Positions 1 through 6,601 of a DNA stretch of 8,665 nucleotides are shown here, one piece after another (the first letter of the stretch is position 1; the number at the start of each line of letters is the position of its first letter). Position numbers and translations under genes: made by a program. The notes under the pieces are model-generated. The model did no database searches and was not told the DNA's origin. It saw only the letters and a program-made list of their open reading frames with translations. Location: the NCBI GenBank assembly GCA_002292185.1, contig DBBL01000040.1:8234-16898 (forward strand). The letters run 5' to 3'. Origin of the DNA: Akkermansiaceae bacterium UBA985. GTDB lineage: Bacteria > Verrucomicrobiota > Verrucomicrobiia > Verrucomicrobiales > Akkermansiaceae.

Positions 1-31
1 CTAGGGTCAGCCCCGAGAAGGGGGTCTCTAG
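1..31 (-). terminator. Possible hairpin at the 3' end of dusB
   Basis: CTAGGG at 1-6 can pair with 26-31 (one G-T pair), and CCCC at 11-14 pairs with GGGG at 21-24 around a short loop. The two stems are separated by a small asymmetric bulge. The structure overlaps the dusB stop codon on the minus strand, so it sits where a terminator would be. Any T tract would lie beyond the window edge, so terminator function is inferred only. Confidence 0.3.
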
Positions 32-1050
32 GCATCAACATGAGAGCATTCCGTTGGCTCTGTGCCACTGAATTGTTCGTTTAGGTATTCTGCCGCTAAG
101 TCCTCAACTTCCATGAGTGAGGACACTATGCAGAGACGCTGTCTGAGTGGCTTGGCTCCGGGAAATCCTTTGCAGTAGGTCATTAGGCGCGAACGCATGG
201 CCATGATTGACTGGCGCTCGTTGCCGTAGCGGTTTGATGCTACGGCCATGCGGCAGTGGCGCACGATCATCTCCCAGCGCTCGAGGATGGGGACCGGCTC
301 GGGCTGTTGTCCAGTGGCTAAGTAGTGCTTAGCCTCACGGAAGACCCATGGGTTTTGCATGGCAGCTCGGCCAATCATGACACCAGAGACGGCGGTTGTC
401 TCACGACGGTGTTTGACATCTACTCCGGAGTGAATGTCACCATTGCCGATGACGGGGACGGAAACATGGCGTGCGCAGGCGTCAATGACTTCCCAGTTCG
501 CAAGGCCGCGGTATCCTTGGGCTCGAGTGCGGCCGTGAATAGATATGGCTTGCATGCCTTCCTCCTGTAGAATGTGACAAACGTCGGTGGCATTGATGGT
601 TTTCTCATCCCATCCGATCCGTATTTTCGCGGTTACTGGCACTTGGTCTCCGACGGCACGAGCAACGCCCGAGGCCACGCTAGCCAGTGCCTCACAGTTT
701 TTGAGGAGTGATGACCCTCCATTCTTGGCGACGACTTTGTTAACGGGGCATCCAAAGTTGATGTCGATAAAGTCAGGCTGTTTCCAATCAATGATTTTCT
801 TAGCAGCTTCACCCATGCGCTCACCGTCACCGCCAAAAATTTGGACGCCACAGGGGCGCTGCTCATCGGTGAACTCGGTGTATTTTCTGGTGCGATCATC
901 TTGCCTGATGATGCCTTCCGCAGAGACGAACTCGGTCACCATGACATCGGCACCCAGTTCCTTGCAGATCGAACGAAATACGACGTCAGTCACCCCCGCC
1001 ATTGGCGCGAGATAGAGCGGAAACTGATCATTGGAAAACCAGGGCAGCAT
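28..1050 (-). CDS. dusB: tRNA-dihydrouridine synthase, DusB type
   Basis: This is an FMN-dependent enzyme that reduces specific uridines to dihydrouridine in the D-loop of tRNAs, using NADPH, in the cytoplasm. The 340-residue length is normal for the family. Visible motifs, in order: the FMN-barrel start APMAGVTD (residues 15-22), CGVQIFGGD (67-75), and FGCPVNKVV (99-107), whose Cys101 is the expected catalytic proton donor. Then come AKIRIGW (141-147, Lys142), IHGRTRAQGY (171-180, His172), GNGDI (202-206) and the phosphate-binding GRAAMQNPW (227-235). A helical C-terminal tRNA-binding region follows. The start ATG (1050-1048) lies 3 bp after the stop of the upstream 217-aa gene and has a good SD within that gene's last codons, so the two are likely translationally coupled. 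The family is certain. The DusB subfamily is assigned from overall resemblance and length. Confidence 0.95.
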   Translation of the reverse strand: MLPWFSNDQFPLYLAPMAGVTDVVFRSICKELGADVMVTEFVSAEGIIRQDDRTRKYTEFTDEQRPCGVQIFGGDGERMGEAAKKIIDWKQPDFIDINFGCPVNKVVAKNGGSSLLKNCEALASVASGVARAVGDQVPVTAKIRIGWDEKTINATDVCHILQEEGMQAISIHGRTRAQGYRGLANWEVIDACARHVSVPVIGNGDIHSGVDVKHRRETTAVSGVMIGRAAMQNPWVFREAKHYLATGQQPEPVPILERWEMIVRHCRMAVASNRYGNERQSIMAMRSRLMTYCKGFPGAKPLRQRLCIVSSLMEVEDLAAEYLNEQFSGTEPTECSHVDA

Positions 1051-1053
1051 GAC

Positions 1054-1707
1054 TTATTCTTCCTCGCTTGAAGAATTGACAAGGCTCTCGGCAGGCGCCT
1101 CATTTTCTGTGGCTGATGGAGATGGATCGGGTTCAGAATCACCCGCAGGCTCGTCTTCAGATACTGGTTCAGGTTCAGATATTGGCTCAGGTATGCGGCC
1201 ACCATTTTCCAGTAGGATAGCGACTTCGTCCTGAACCTTCTCTACTTCACTGAGTGGGATGTTGGGGTCTTTGACAATAAAGACGTCGCCAGATTTGCGG
1301 TGTTCGTAAATGCGGATAATGCCTGTGGCAGTGGGTTGGCTGTCCACCTCGACGAGTTGTTTCTTGCGCTCAAGCATGATGGCAAGAATGTAGCGTACGT
1401 TTTCGGTGTGCTCTTCGTCCTCTTCGATAAGACGACGTAATAAATCCTCTGGGCTTTCCTCGGTGATCTCGACTTGCTCTTCCTTGACGGGTGCTCGGTA
1501 GATGCTTTGCCAAAAAGAGAAAGGCACGGCATCGTCCTCACTGCGCTGATCCCATGCATCGGCGCTGAAGTCCTTGCGAAGGTAGCCGCTGGACTCAGGA
1601 TCGGGGAAGATGGCGGTGCAGAAAGACTCGCCGTCTTCGAAGTGACGTTCGCTCACCGCACATACGTGGGCGCGTGATTTGATAGACCAGGGTTCGTGGA
1701 GAGCCAT
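1054..1707 (-). CDS. Uncharacterised protein with acidic tail, upstream of dusB
   Basis: A 217-residue soluble protein with no signal peptide or membrane span, and I cannot name its family. The N-terminus has a compact region, HVCAVSERHFEDGESFCTA (14-32), with two cysteines (16 and 30) followed by an FPDP element and a YLRKDF stretch. This resembles a small structural or metal-binding fold, but two Cys alone do not prove metal binding. A charged helical middle follows (about 75-115: EDLLRRLIEEDEEHTENVRY), then a mixed segment containing FIVKDPNIPLSEVEKVQDEV. Residues 174-217 form a low-complexity acidic tail of Glu, Pro, Ser and Asp, probably disordered. The ATG start (1707-1705) has no SD. 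The stop is 3 bp from the dusB start, so a shared transcript and perhaps a link to RNA metabolism are plausible, but the function is unknown. Confidence 0.85.
   Translation of the reverse strand: MALHEPWSIKSRAHVCAVSERHFEDGESFCTAIFPDPESSGYLRKDFSADAWDQRSEDDAVPFSFWQSIYRAPVKEEQVEITEESPEDLLRRLIEEDEEHTENVRYILAIMLERKKQLVEVDSQPTATGIIRIYEHRKSGDVFIVKDPNIPLSEVEKVQDEVAILLENGGRIPEPISEPEPVSEDEPAGDSEPDPSPSATENEAPAESLVNSSSEEE
1059..1065 (-). promoter_or_regulatory. Ribosome binding site of dusB
   Basis: On the minus strand GAGGAAG lies 8 nt before the dusB ATG. It is encoded by the last Glu codons of the upstream gene. It is the only convincing Shine-Dalgarno sequence found upstream of any gene start in this window, and it supports the chosen dusB start and coupling to the upstream gene. 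Confidence 0.65.
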
Positions 1708-1765
1708 ATCGGCAGTGTTTCGCTCTGCGAATCAACTTTCAAGTTTAATACGCGGGCGGATTTTT

Positions 1766-2557
1766 TTACTTTTCAACAACCCACTTGAGGCCATTGGCGA
1801 CCATGTCGAGGTAGATTGGGTTTTTCACGGTGGAGTTATGGTGTCCTAGAGTGGTGCAGAACACTCTGGCTTTGCCGTAGGTGTTTACCCATGCCACGGG
1901 TTGAGTTCCTGCGTCTTTATCGCCATTGACTCCGGTGGCTAAAACCGATGTGCCGTCTAAAACTTTTTTGACGAAGTATAATTCGCCCTCAGTGGTCTTC
2001 CACTGCTCGGGCATGTCTTTAGTGACTGGGTGCTTTACATCCGTTTTAGTGACGGTGATAGGGATGTGACGACCGTGGCCGTGGCTGTGCACGCCAAGTA
2101 GCTTGTTCCATTCCTTTTCAAGAGGATTTCCAGGAAGGACAATGTGGTAAGAGTGCATGGTGCAATGCAGCCCGATAACGGGAACGCCCTGATCATGGTG
2201 CACTTTGCAAACTCGCTTGATGAATTCTGCATCGGGTTCAACGGCGTGGCAGATATTATACAGCACAACATCATATCCTTTGGCGAAGTCGGGGCTGTCG
2301 AGATACTCTTTGGCCGCTTCTTTGGTTTTGTGGTGCAGGGTTGTCCAGGTGCTGTTGACACGTTTGCTGACGCCTTCCGCGATGATTACTTTTTGGTTTT
2401 CGTAATCATGGTGGTTCTCACCGACGATTTGTAATACCTTGATAGGCTCTTTGTTAACTGATTCTTCGGCTTGGGCAAGAGGGGTTTCGGCTTGGGCAAG
2501 AGGGGTGATGCATAGCGCGATCACGAGGGCTGATTTGATCCTGTATTGTATCTTCAT
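1766..2557 (-). CDS. Exported ThuA-like domain protein
   Basis: A 263-residue protein with a signal peptide (basic MKIQYRIK, hydrophobic core about 9-17, A-Q-A cleavage motifs ending at Ala23 and Ala30), so it is expected in the periplasm or outside the cell. The mature part matches the ThuA-like (trehalose utilisation) fold, a class I glutamine-amidotransferase-like flavodoxin domain. Seen are VLQIVGENHHDY (41-52), a YDVVLYNICH strand (95-104), the GVPVIGLHCTMHSYH segment (124-138), HSHGHGRHIP, and the C-terminal PVAWVNTYGKARVFCTTLGHH (from 220) ending in a typical ANGLKW helix. Exported ThuA-like proteins are common in Planctomycetota and Verrucomicrobiota and are often near sugar-catabolism genes. 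No such genes are visible here, so no substrate can be named. The start is preceded by a CA-rich leader without SD. A perfect 21-bp tandem repeat duplicates TPLAQAE in the signal peptide. Confidence 0.9.
   Translation of the reverse strand: MKIQYRIKSALVIALCITPLAQAETPLAQAEESVNKEPIKVLQIVGENHHDYENQKVIIAEGVSKRVNSTWTTLHHKTKEAAKEYLDSPDFAKGYDVVLYNICHAVEPDAEFIKRVCKVHHDQGVPVIGLHCTMHSYHIVLPGNPLEKEWNKLLGVHSHGHGRHIPITVTKTDVKHPVTKDMPEQWKTTEGELYFVKKVLDGTSVLATGVNGDKDAGTQPVAWVNTYGKARVFCTTLGHHNSTVKNPIYLDMVANGLKWVVEK
2465..2506. repeat. Perfect 21-bp tandem duplication in the ThuA-like signal peptide
   Basis: Two identical 21-bp units (2465-2485 and 2486-2506) stand head to tail. They are in frame and encode TPLAQAE twice (residues 18-24 and 25-31). 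Each copy carries an A-Q-A signal-peptidase I motif. The perfect DNA identity suggests a recent slippage or duplication event. Confidence 0.95.
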
Positions 2558-2641
2558 GTGGTGGTCGGTGTGGTGATTGGCGTGTTAGTCGTATTGATGA
2601 GATTGAGTGTTACGATAAGAGCCTTCATTAGGTTTTCGAGG

Positions 2642-2656
2642 AGTTGTGTAACAACT
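2642..2656. repeat. Short inverted repeat in the divergent intergenic region
   Basis: AGTTGT and ACAACT form perfect 6-bp arms around a 3-nt spacer, between the divergent thuA-like and DUF4230-like genes. It could be an operator for either gene, but a 6-bp palindrome can arise by chance and no second copy was found. Confidence 0.3.
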
Positions 2657-2774
2657 TATGGATGGCGGGTGAACGATGATCGGGCAAGGGGAAAACGAGA
2701 AAAAGAGCAGGTTTGAATGATGGCTTTTGGGCGGTTGAAGTATTTGTAAGATTCCCAAAGCGGGGTGGGTAAAG

Positions 2775-2780
2775 TATGAT
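2775..2780 (+). promoter_or_regulatory. Possible -10 element next to the DUF4230-like start
   Basis: TATGAT lies 6 nt before the ATG at 2787. If it is a sigma-70-type -10 box, transcription would start at or very near the A of the start codon and yield a leaderless mRNA. This fits the absence of an SD. No good -35 is present at 16-18 bp, so the call is weak. Confidence 0.3.
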
Positions 2781-2786
2781 ACGGCC

Positions 2787-3467
2787 ATGTCTACAGCAAA
2801 GGATTCAGCATCATCAGTGGAGGAGGGCTCCAAGCACAGGGGGTCGCGCCTACCAGGCACTATTTTGGCTGTTTTTGGCGGCATGACCATGTTGATGATC
2901 ACGGGTGTTGGCTGCTTTTACTTTCTCTATGAGAAGGCGGCCAAGGGGCCAGTGGAGATGATGGCAGAGGCTTTAAGTGGGGTATTTGGCACGGAGGTCG
3001 TGGTCAGTGGATCGACCGCGGTATTGGCAAAATCTGAGATCGGTGAGCTTGCCCTGGTGCAACGCAAGACCCAGGCAATCACCAAGTTCCAGACAACCTG
3101 GATGGGCAGTGAAAAAACCTTAATTGTGAGGGCGGATTTTGTGGTAAAGGCGGGGTTTGACCTGAGTGAGGGAGGCCAGTGGGGCATTCTTGACGGCAAG
3201 ATCGATGGTCCTTTGCCAAGAGCTAAGGTGCTCAGTGTTGAGCCTGTGGGGGATTTTGAGGTCTATTATGCGGACAATGGTGCGATCAATCGACTTAGTC
3301 CACAAGATCATGCTCGTGCATTTAATTATCTCAAAAACCAAGCGCGGCAAGATGCCCAGCGCAGTGACATTGGCAAAGAGGCGGAGCGTGTATTGCTGCG
3401 CCGGATCAGTGACCGCATGGGGACCGCGGGTGAGGGGCTTACGTGGCAGAACGGAGTCTTGCCCTGA
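2787..3467 (+). CDS. Membrane-anchored DUF4230-like protein
   Basis: A 226-residue protein with a short polar N-terminus, one hydrophobic segment (about 22-48, containing GGMTMLMITGVGCFYFLY) and a large soluble domain that should face outside the cytoplasmic membrane. The soluble part follows the DUF4230 pattern as I know it: an SEIGELALVQRKTQAITKF strand region (83-101), TLIVRADFVVKAGFDLSE (111-128) with the hallmark K-A-G-x-D-L, and GPLPRAKVLSVEP (141-153) matching the LP-x-A-x-I/V-L motif. A long charged helical C-terminus follows (about 170-210). The family has no established function. The ATG at 2787 is chosen because it places a short polar tail before the membrane span; no SD precedes it. 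The gene converges on the downstream minus-strand gene with a 35-bp gap and no hairpin between them. Confidence 0.8.
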   Translation: MSTAKDSASSVEEGSKHRGSRLPGTILAVFGGMTMLMITGVGCFYFLYEKAAKGPVEMMAEALSGVFGTEVVVSGSTAVLAKSEIGELALVQRKTQAITKFQTTWMGSEKTLIVRADFVVKAGFDLSEGGQWGILDGKIDGPLPRAKVLSVEPVGDFEVYYADNGAINRLSPQDHARAFNYLKNQARQDAQRSDIGKEAERVLLRRISDRMGTAGEGLTWQNGVLP

Positions 3468-3502
3468 CTCTAGTAATGGCCAGTAATGGGCAGCACTCAG
3501 CT

Positions 3503-4231
3503 CTAGTTCTTAAACAAGGGCAGCTCGGCCTCAAGGTTGACCTCTTTGGGAGCTATCAAATCAAATGGGCCTGCGTGAGGTGGCCGCAGCTTGCTTGCTA
3601 GGCTGACTGCCGTGATCACAATGATGGTGTCGTCATTGGTTTGACTCAGCTTGCTGACATGGAGCAGAGATGCAAAGTGGGGGGTGATACCCAATTCTAG
3701 CATGTCACCTTTATGGAAGCCCTTGTGTGAGTCAGAGTAGGGGGTCGGAAAGATGATTTCTGCGGTGACTGGGTAAGGGGATGGTTCACTATATTCATCA
3801 GCTTGTGTAAACGCCCGCATTTGCACGGCAAAACCATCCGTGATAAAATCGTCTTTGGTAAGCTTACGGGTTTTTGTTACCCGGTAGGTTCCTTCTAGGT
3901 AACTGCAGAAGGTTTTTTCACGAAAGTTGGTTAAGTAGCTGTGAAGCAGGCTGCGGTTGATGGTGCTCAGCTCTGGGGGGGTGAATACCAGGTAGCTTTT
4001 GCGCAGCGTGGGAGCTGAATTGGCTGGGTGCTTTGGAGCAGTTTGGGAAGTGTAGGAACGAGGCACGGGTAGGCGCTCGAGTTTCTTGAGGATCTCATAA
4101 TTGCGCGGTATCTCAGGATTATTGAAGATCGAGATACAGAGTGACCAGCACAGTGCGGAGAAACAGGTCGCGAGGATGAGTGCCAGAAACCACCAGAACC
4201 ACGGTGGCCGGCGGTTGGCCACACGCTCCAT
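3503..4231 (-). CDS. Uncharacterised single-span membrane protein
   Basis: I do not recognise a named family. With the ATG at 4231-4229 the product is 242 residues. It has a basic N-terminus (MERVANRRPP), one strong membrane helix (about 11-36, rich in Trp, Phe and Leu), and a conserved-looking juxtamembrane stretch NPEIPRNYEILKKLERL (38-54). A Pro/Ser/Thr linker comes next, then an extracytoplasmic domain of about 160 residues with no obvious catalytic motif. The reading frame is open further upstream to a TTG at 4318-4316, which would add 29 residues. I prefer the ATG because it puts positive charge directly before the membrane span, and the extra segment (VYFLIVHLRQ...) looks like untranslated leader. 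No SD is well placed for either start. The gene is transcribed divergently from mutL, with a shared upstream region of 172 bp. Confidence 0.75.
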   Translation of the reverse strand: MERVANRRPPWFWWFLALILATCFSALCWSLCISIFNNPEIPRNYEILKKLERLPVPRSYTSQTAPKHPANSAPTLRKSYLVFTPPELSTINRSLLHSYLTNFREKTFCSYLEGTYRVTKTRKLTKDDFITDGFAVQMRAFTQADEYSEPSPYPVTAEIIFPTPYSDSHKGFHKGDMLELGITPHFASLLHVSKLSQTNDDTIIVITAVSLASKLRPPHAGPFDLIAPKEVNLEAELPLFKN

Positions 4232-4403
4232 GAATGATGATTTAAATTCCCTTGGCACAGTGGATGAATGGATAGTGGATTGACGGAGATGAACAATTAA
4301 AAAATAGACGGAAGTCAAAACTACTGTTGGCTAATAAGCTCCATTACTATTAAGTTGGTTGCGTTGGAGGGTGAACATCTCGGACAGATGAACCTTTATT
4401 ACG

Positions 4404-6215
4404 ATGTCTAAAATTCAAATTCTTAATGATACTCTAGCCAGTCAGGTAGCCGCTGGCGAGGTCGTCGAGCGCCCTGCAAGTGTGGTCAAGGAGTTGGTTG
4501 AGAACAGTATCGATGCAGGGGCTCAGCACGTCACCGTTGAGATGCAGCGTGGTGGTACAGCCTTGGTAAAGGTGACGGACGATGCTTGCGGTATGAGCCG
4601 TGAGGATGCGCTGCTTTCACTTGAAAGGCACGCTACAAGTAAGCTCAAGAAGAGTGAGGATTTGGCCTCTATTTTGACTCTAGGTTTCCGCGGAGAGGCG
4701 GTGCCTAGTATTGCCAGTGTCTCAAGATTCCGGCTCTCCACACGTGAGCATGATAGCGTGGCAGGAACGGAAATCGTGGTGGATGGAGGTAGCCTGAGAG
4801 ATGTGCGTGATGCCGGTATGTCAGCGGGTACCTGTGTGGAGGTGAAGCAAATCTTTTACAATGTGCCAGCGAGGCGGAAGTTTTTACGTGCTGAGAGCAC
4901 CGAGTCAGCACATGTCGAGCATCAGGTGAGGTTACATGCTCTTGCGACGCCAGCAGTGCGATTCACCTTAATCAAGGACGGTCGTCAAGTGTTTGACCTG
5001 GCTGCCACAAGTGACTGGAGGGTTCGTATTTCTGGTCTTGCTGGGCAGCAAACGGCTAGCCATTTAATTCAGGTTCCTAACACATCAGGTAACGGAATGA
5101 AGGTCCAAGGCTATCTGCTGCCCGCTGAATATGCGAGGAAGGGAAAGCGCCAGCAGTTTGTTTTTCTCAATGGCCGCCCAGTCGAGGATTCAGCCGTGTC
5201 TCGTGCATTGAAAGATGGCTATCGTGGTGCGATCTCTGAAGGAAATCATCCCGCAGCTTGGCTGTGGATAGATATGGATCCAAGTTTGGTGGATGTGAAT
5301 GTTCACCCTGCCAAAAAAGAGGTGAGATTTCATCGGCCTCATGAGGTCCGTGCGCTAGTGGCCTCTGCGGTGGAGCAGGCATTGAGAGTCAAAACCGACC
5401 CCTCTGTGGGGCATGTTTCCAGCGATACTGATGATTTTGCTCCGGTGCAGCACGCGGACGATTTTGTAGGAGAGCCAAACACTGAGGCGGCGAAACAGAA
5501 TGAAGGTGGGTATGTAGAAAGAGGTGGAGAAGATAATCATGTTGTAACAGCTGCTGAGCAGCGCCCGAGTTCATTTCCCTACCGAGTTGAGCAGCAGCAG
5601 GACTTGGTGGACGGCTCGGGAGGTAAGCTTTGTGAGGGCCCCAATTTCAATATAATCGGACCTCTGCATGATCGCTATATCGTGCTCGAGGGTGATGAAG
5701 GGGCTATTTTGTTAGATCCTGTCGCTGCACGTGAGCGCATTGTTTACGAGCAGCTGTTGATGGCCGTGAGTGCTGATGGCGGAGCGATGAGTTCGCAGGG
5801 ATTATTAGTCCCTGAGTTGCTAGAGCTGGAGGCTTTAGATGCCGAGTTAGTGATTCGTTATGCGGATCATTTTGCAGACGCGGGCATACAGGTTGAAGCA
5901 TTTGGTGGTTCTACCGTGAAGGTGAATAGTGTTCCCAGTTTTCTTAAGGTGTCTGATGTGAGAGGCTTTTTACTCGAACTTGTTGATGAGCTTCATGAAA
6001 CCGTCGGCACGCGTAAAGGCAAGGCGATGGCATATGAGACTTTTGCCCAAGGGGTCGCCAAAAGAGTAGGCAGGCATGAGCCCTGTAGCATCGATCATGC
6101 AGATGTTCTGCTGGCAGCGATGTTTGCCTGCGATCTGCCTTATTGCACCCCTGATGGCAGGCCAACTTTAATTCATATTTCTCTCAACGAACTCGATCGT
6201 AAGTTTGGTAAGTAA
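4404..6215 (+). CDS. mutL: DNA mismatch repair protein MutL
   Basis: MutL is the ATP-dependent dimeric coordinator of methyl-directed or strand-directed mismatch repair, acting after MutS binds a mismatch. The 603-residue length is typical. The N-terminal GHKL ATPase shows AAGEVVERPASVVKELVENS (16-35, catalytic Glu30, Mg-binding Asn34), VTDDACGM (57-64) in place of the usual D-N-G-x-G, RHATSKL (75-81), GFRGEAVPSIASVS (94-107), YNVPARRKF and VDVNVHPAKKEVRF (296-309, Lys304 in the conserved ATP-contact position). A variable acidic linker covers about 320-415. The C-terminal dimerisation domain has DPVAARERIVYE (438-449) where endonuclease-type MutL has D-Q-H-A-x-x-E-x-x-x-x-E, and ends with CTPDGRP (581-587) instead of CPHGRP. 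It is therefore probably not a nicking MutL. There is no SD before the ATG. Confidence 0.97.
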   Translation: MSKIQILNDTLASQVAAGEVVERPASVVKELVENSIDAGAQHVTVEMQRGGTALVKVTDDACGMSREDALLSLERHATSKLKKSEDLASILTLGFRGEAVPSIASVSRFRLSTREHDSVAGTEIVVDGGSLRDVRDAGMSAGTCVEVKQIFYNVPARRKFLRAESTESAHVEHQVRLHALATPAVRFTLIKDGRQVFDLAATSDWRVRISGLAGQQTASHLIQVPNTSGNGMKVQGYLLPAEYARKGKRQQFVFLNGRPVEDSAVSRALKDGYRGAISEGNHPAAWLWIDMDPSLVDVNVHPAKKEVRFHRPHEVRALVASAVEQALRVKTDPSVGHVSSDTDDFAPVQHADDFVGEPNTEAAKQNEGGYVERGGEDNHVVTAAEQRPSSFPYRVEQQQDLVDGSGGKLCEGPNFNIIGPLHDRYIVLEGDEGAILLDPVAARERIVYEQLLMAVSADGGAMSSQGLLVPELLELEALDAELVIRYADHFADAGIQVEAFGGSTVKVNSVPSFLKVSDVRGFLLELVDELHETVGTRKGKAMAYETFAQGVAKRVGRHEPCSIDHADVLLAAMFACDLPYCTPDGRPTLIHISLNELDRKFGK

Positions 6216-6488
6216 GGGCTTGTGAGTGGGCCATAGTACCAATAGAGGTGGCTATTTCAGGTAGAAAGTGTGCCTTGATGTGGTGGCGAAATCGGCGGGA
6301 AAATTCTGGATAAAATGCTTTTAGCGGGTTTTGTAGTCGGTATTCGATCCAATTTCTTGATTAAGTCGCTCGCTTTAAGTGGGTTGGGCTTTGTCTGTAT
6401 GATGTGGAAATCAGTGTATTCTTCTTGCCAAAAGTGGATCCTCTTGTAAGTTGCGCCTTCACTTTTCTTTCTGTCGGTGGGTGTTGGC

Positions 6489-6517
6489 GCCCCGTTTCCA
6501 TCGGCATTGAACGGGGC
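6489..6517 (+). promoter_or_regulatory. Perfect hairpin in the rpsA 5' leader
   Basis: GCCCCGTT (6489-6496) pairs perfectly with AACGGGGC (6510-6517) around a 13-nt loop, ending 84 nt before the rpsA start. No T tract follows, so it is not a standard terminator. A leader structure used in autoregulation by S1 is a reasonable guess, by analogy with the structured, SD-poor rpsA leader of E. coli, but is not shown. Confidence 0.6.
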
Positions 6518-6543
6518 AACTACCGAAGTTTCAAAACCGAGGT

Positions 6544-6575
6544 GGTTCAATTAAAAGGAAATTAACCAAGGAACC
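6544..6575 (+). promoter_or_regulatory. Possible second leader stem before rpsA
   Basis: GGTTCAATT (6544-6552) can pair with AATT (6560-6563) and GAACC (6571-6575) with a 7-nt bulge. The AAGGA at 6555-6559 would sit in the loop. The stem is weak and AT-rich and may be fortuitous. Confidence 0.25.
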
Positions 6576-6601
6576 TAACCTTAACCCAATAAAATAACAT
6601 T

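Larger units (their letters stand above)
6216..6601 (+). promoter_or_regulatory. 386-bp non-coding region with rpsA leader
   Basis: No convincing gene is present. A minus-strand open frame (6550 to 6257) starts only with TTG and matches nothing I recognise. The region should contain the rpsA promoter. The best -10-like sequences are TAAAAT (6311-6316) and TATGAT (6398-6403), but neither has a good -35. The last 30 nt before the ATG are AT-rich and lack an SD: two AAGGA motifs at 6555-6559 and 6568-6572 lie about 30-40 nt upstream, too far to act directly. No terminator with a T tract was found after mutL. Confidence 0.55.

Noticed and set aside
1741..1767. T-run near the end of the ThuA-like gene as a plus-strand terminator
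   Set aside because: No GC-rich stem precedes the T-run and there is no plus-strand gene to terminate.
2144..2434. Plus-strand frame opposite the ThuA-like gene
   Set aside because: It is antisense to a well-supported coding region and has no recognisable motif.
3468..3502. AGTAATGG repeated twice between the convergent genes, considered as a terminator or repeat element
   Set aside because: Only two short direct copies are present, with no hairpin and no T tract.
4232..4318. TTG-initiated 29-residue N-terminal extension of the 242-aa membrane protein
   Set aside because: The ATG at 4231 gives a normal basic N-terminus before the membrane span. The extension needs a rare start, has no SD and contains a second unlikely hydrophobic stretch.
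6311..6316. TAAAAT as the rpsA -10 box
   Set aside because: It is a good hexamer but the position 17 bp upstream (GAAATC) is not a -35, so it was not called as a promoter feature.
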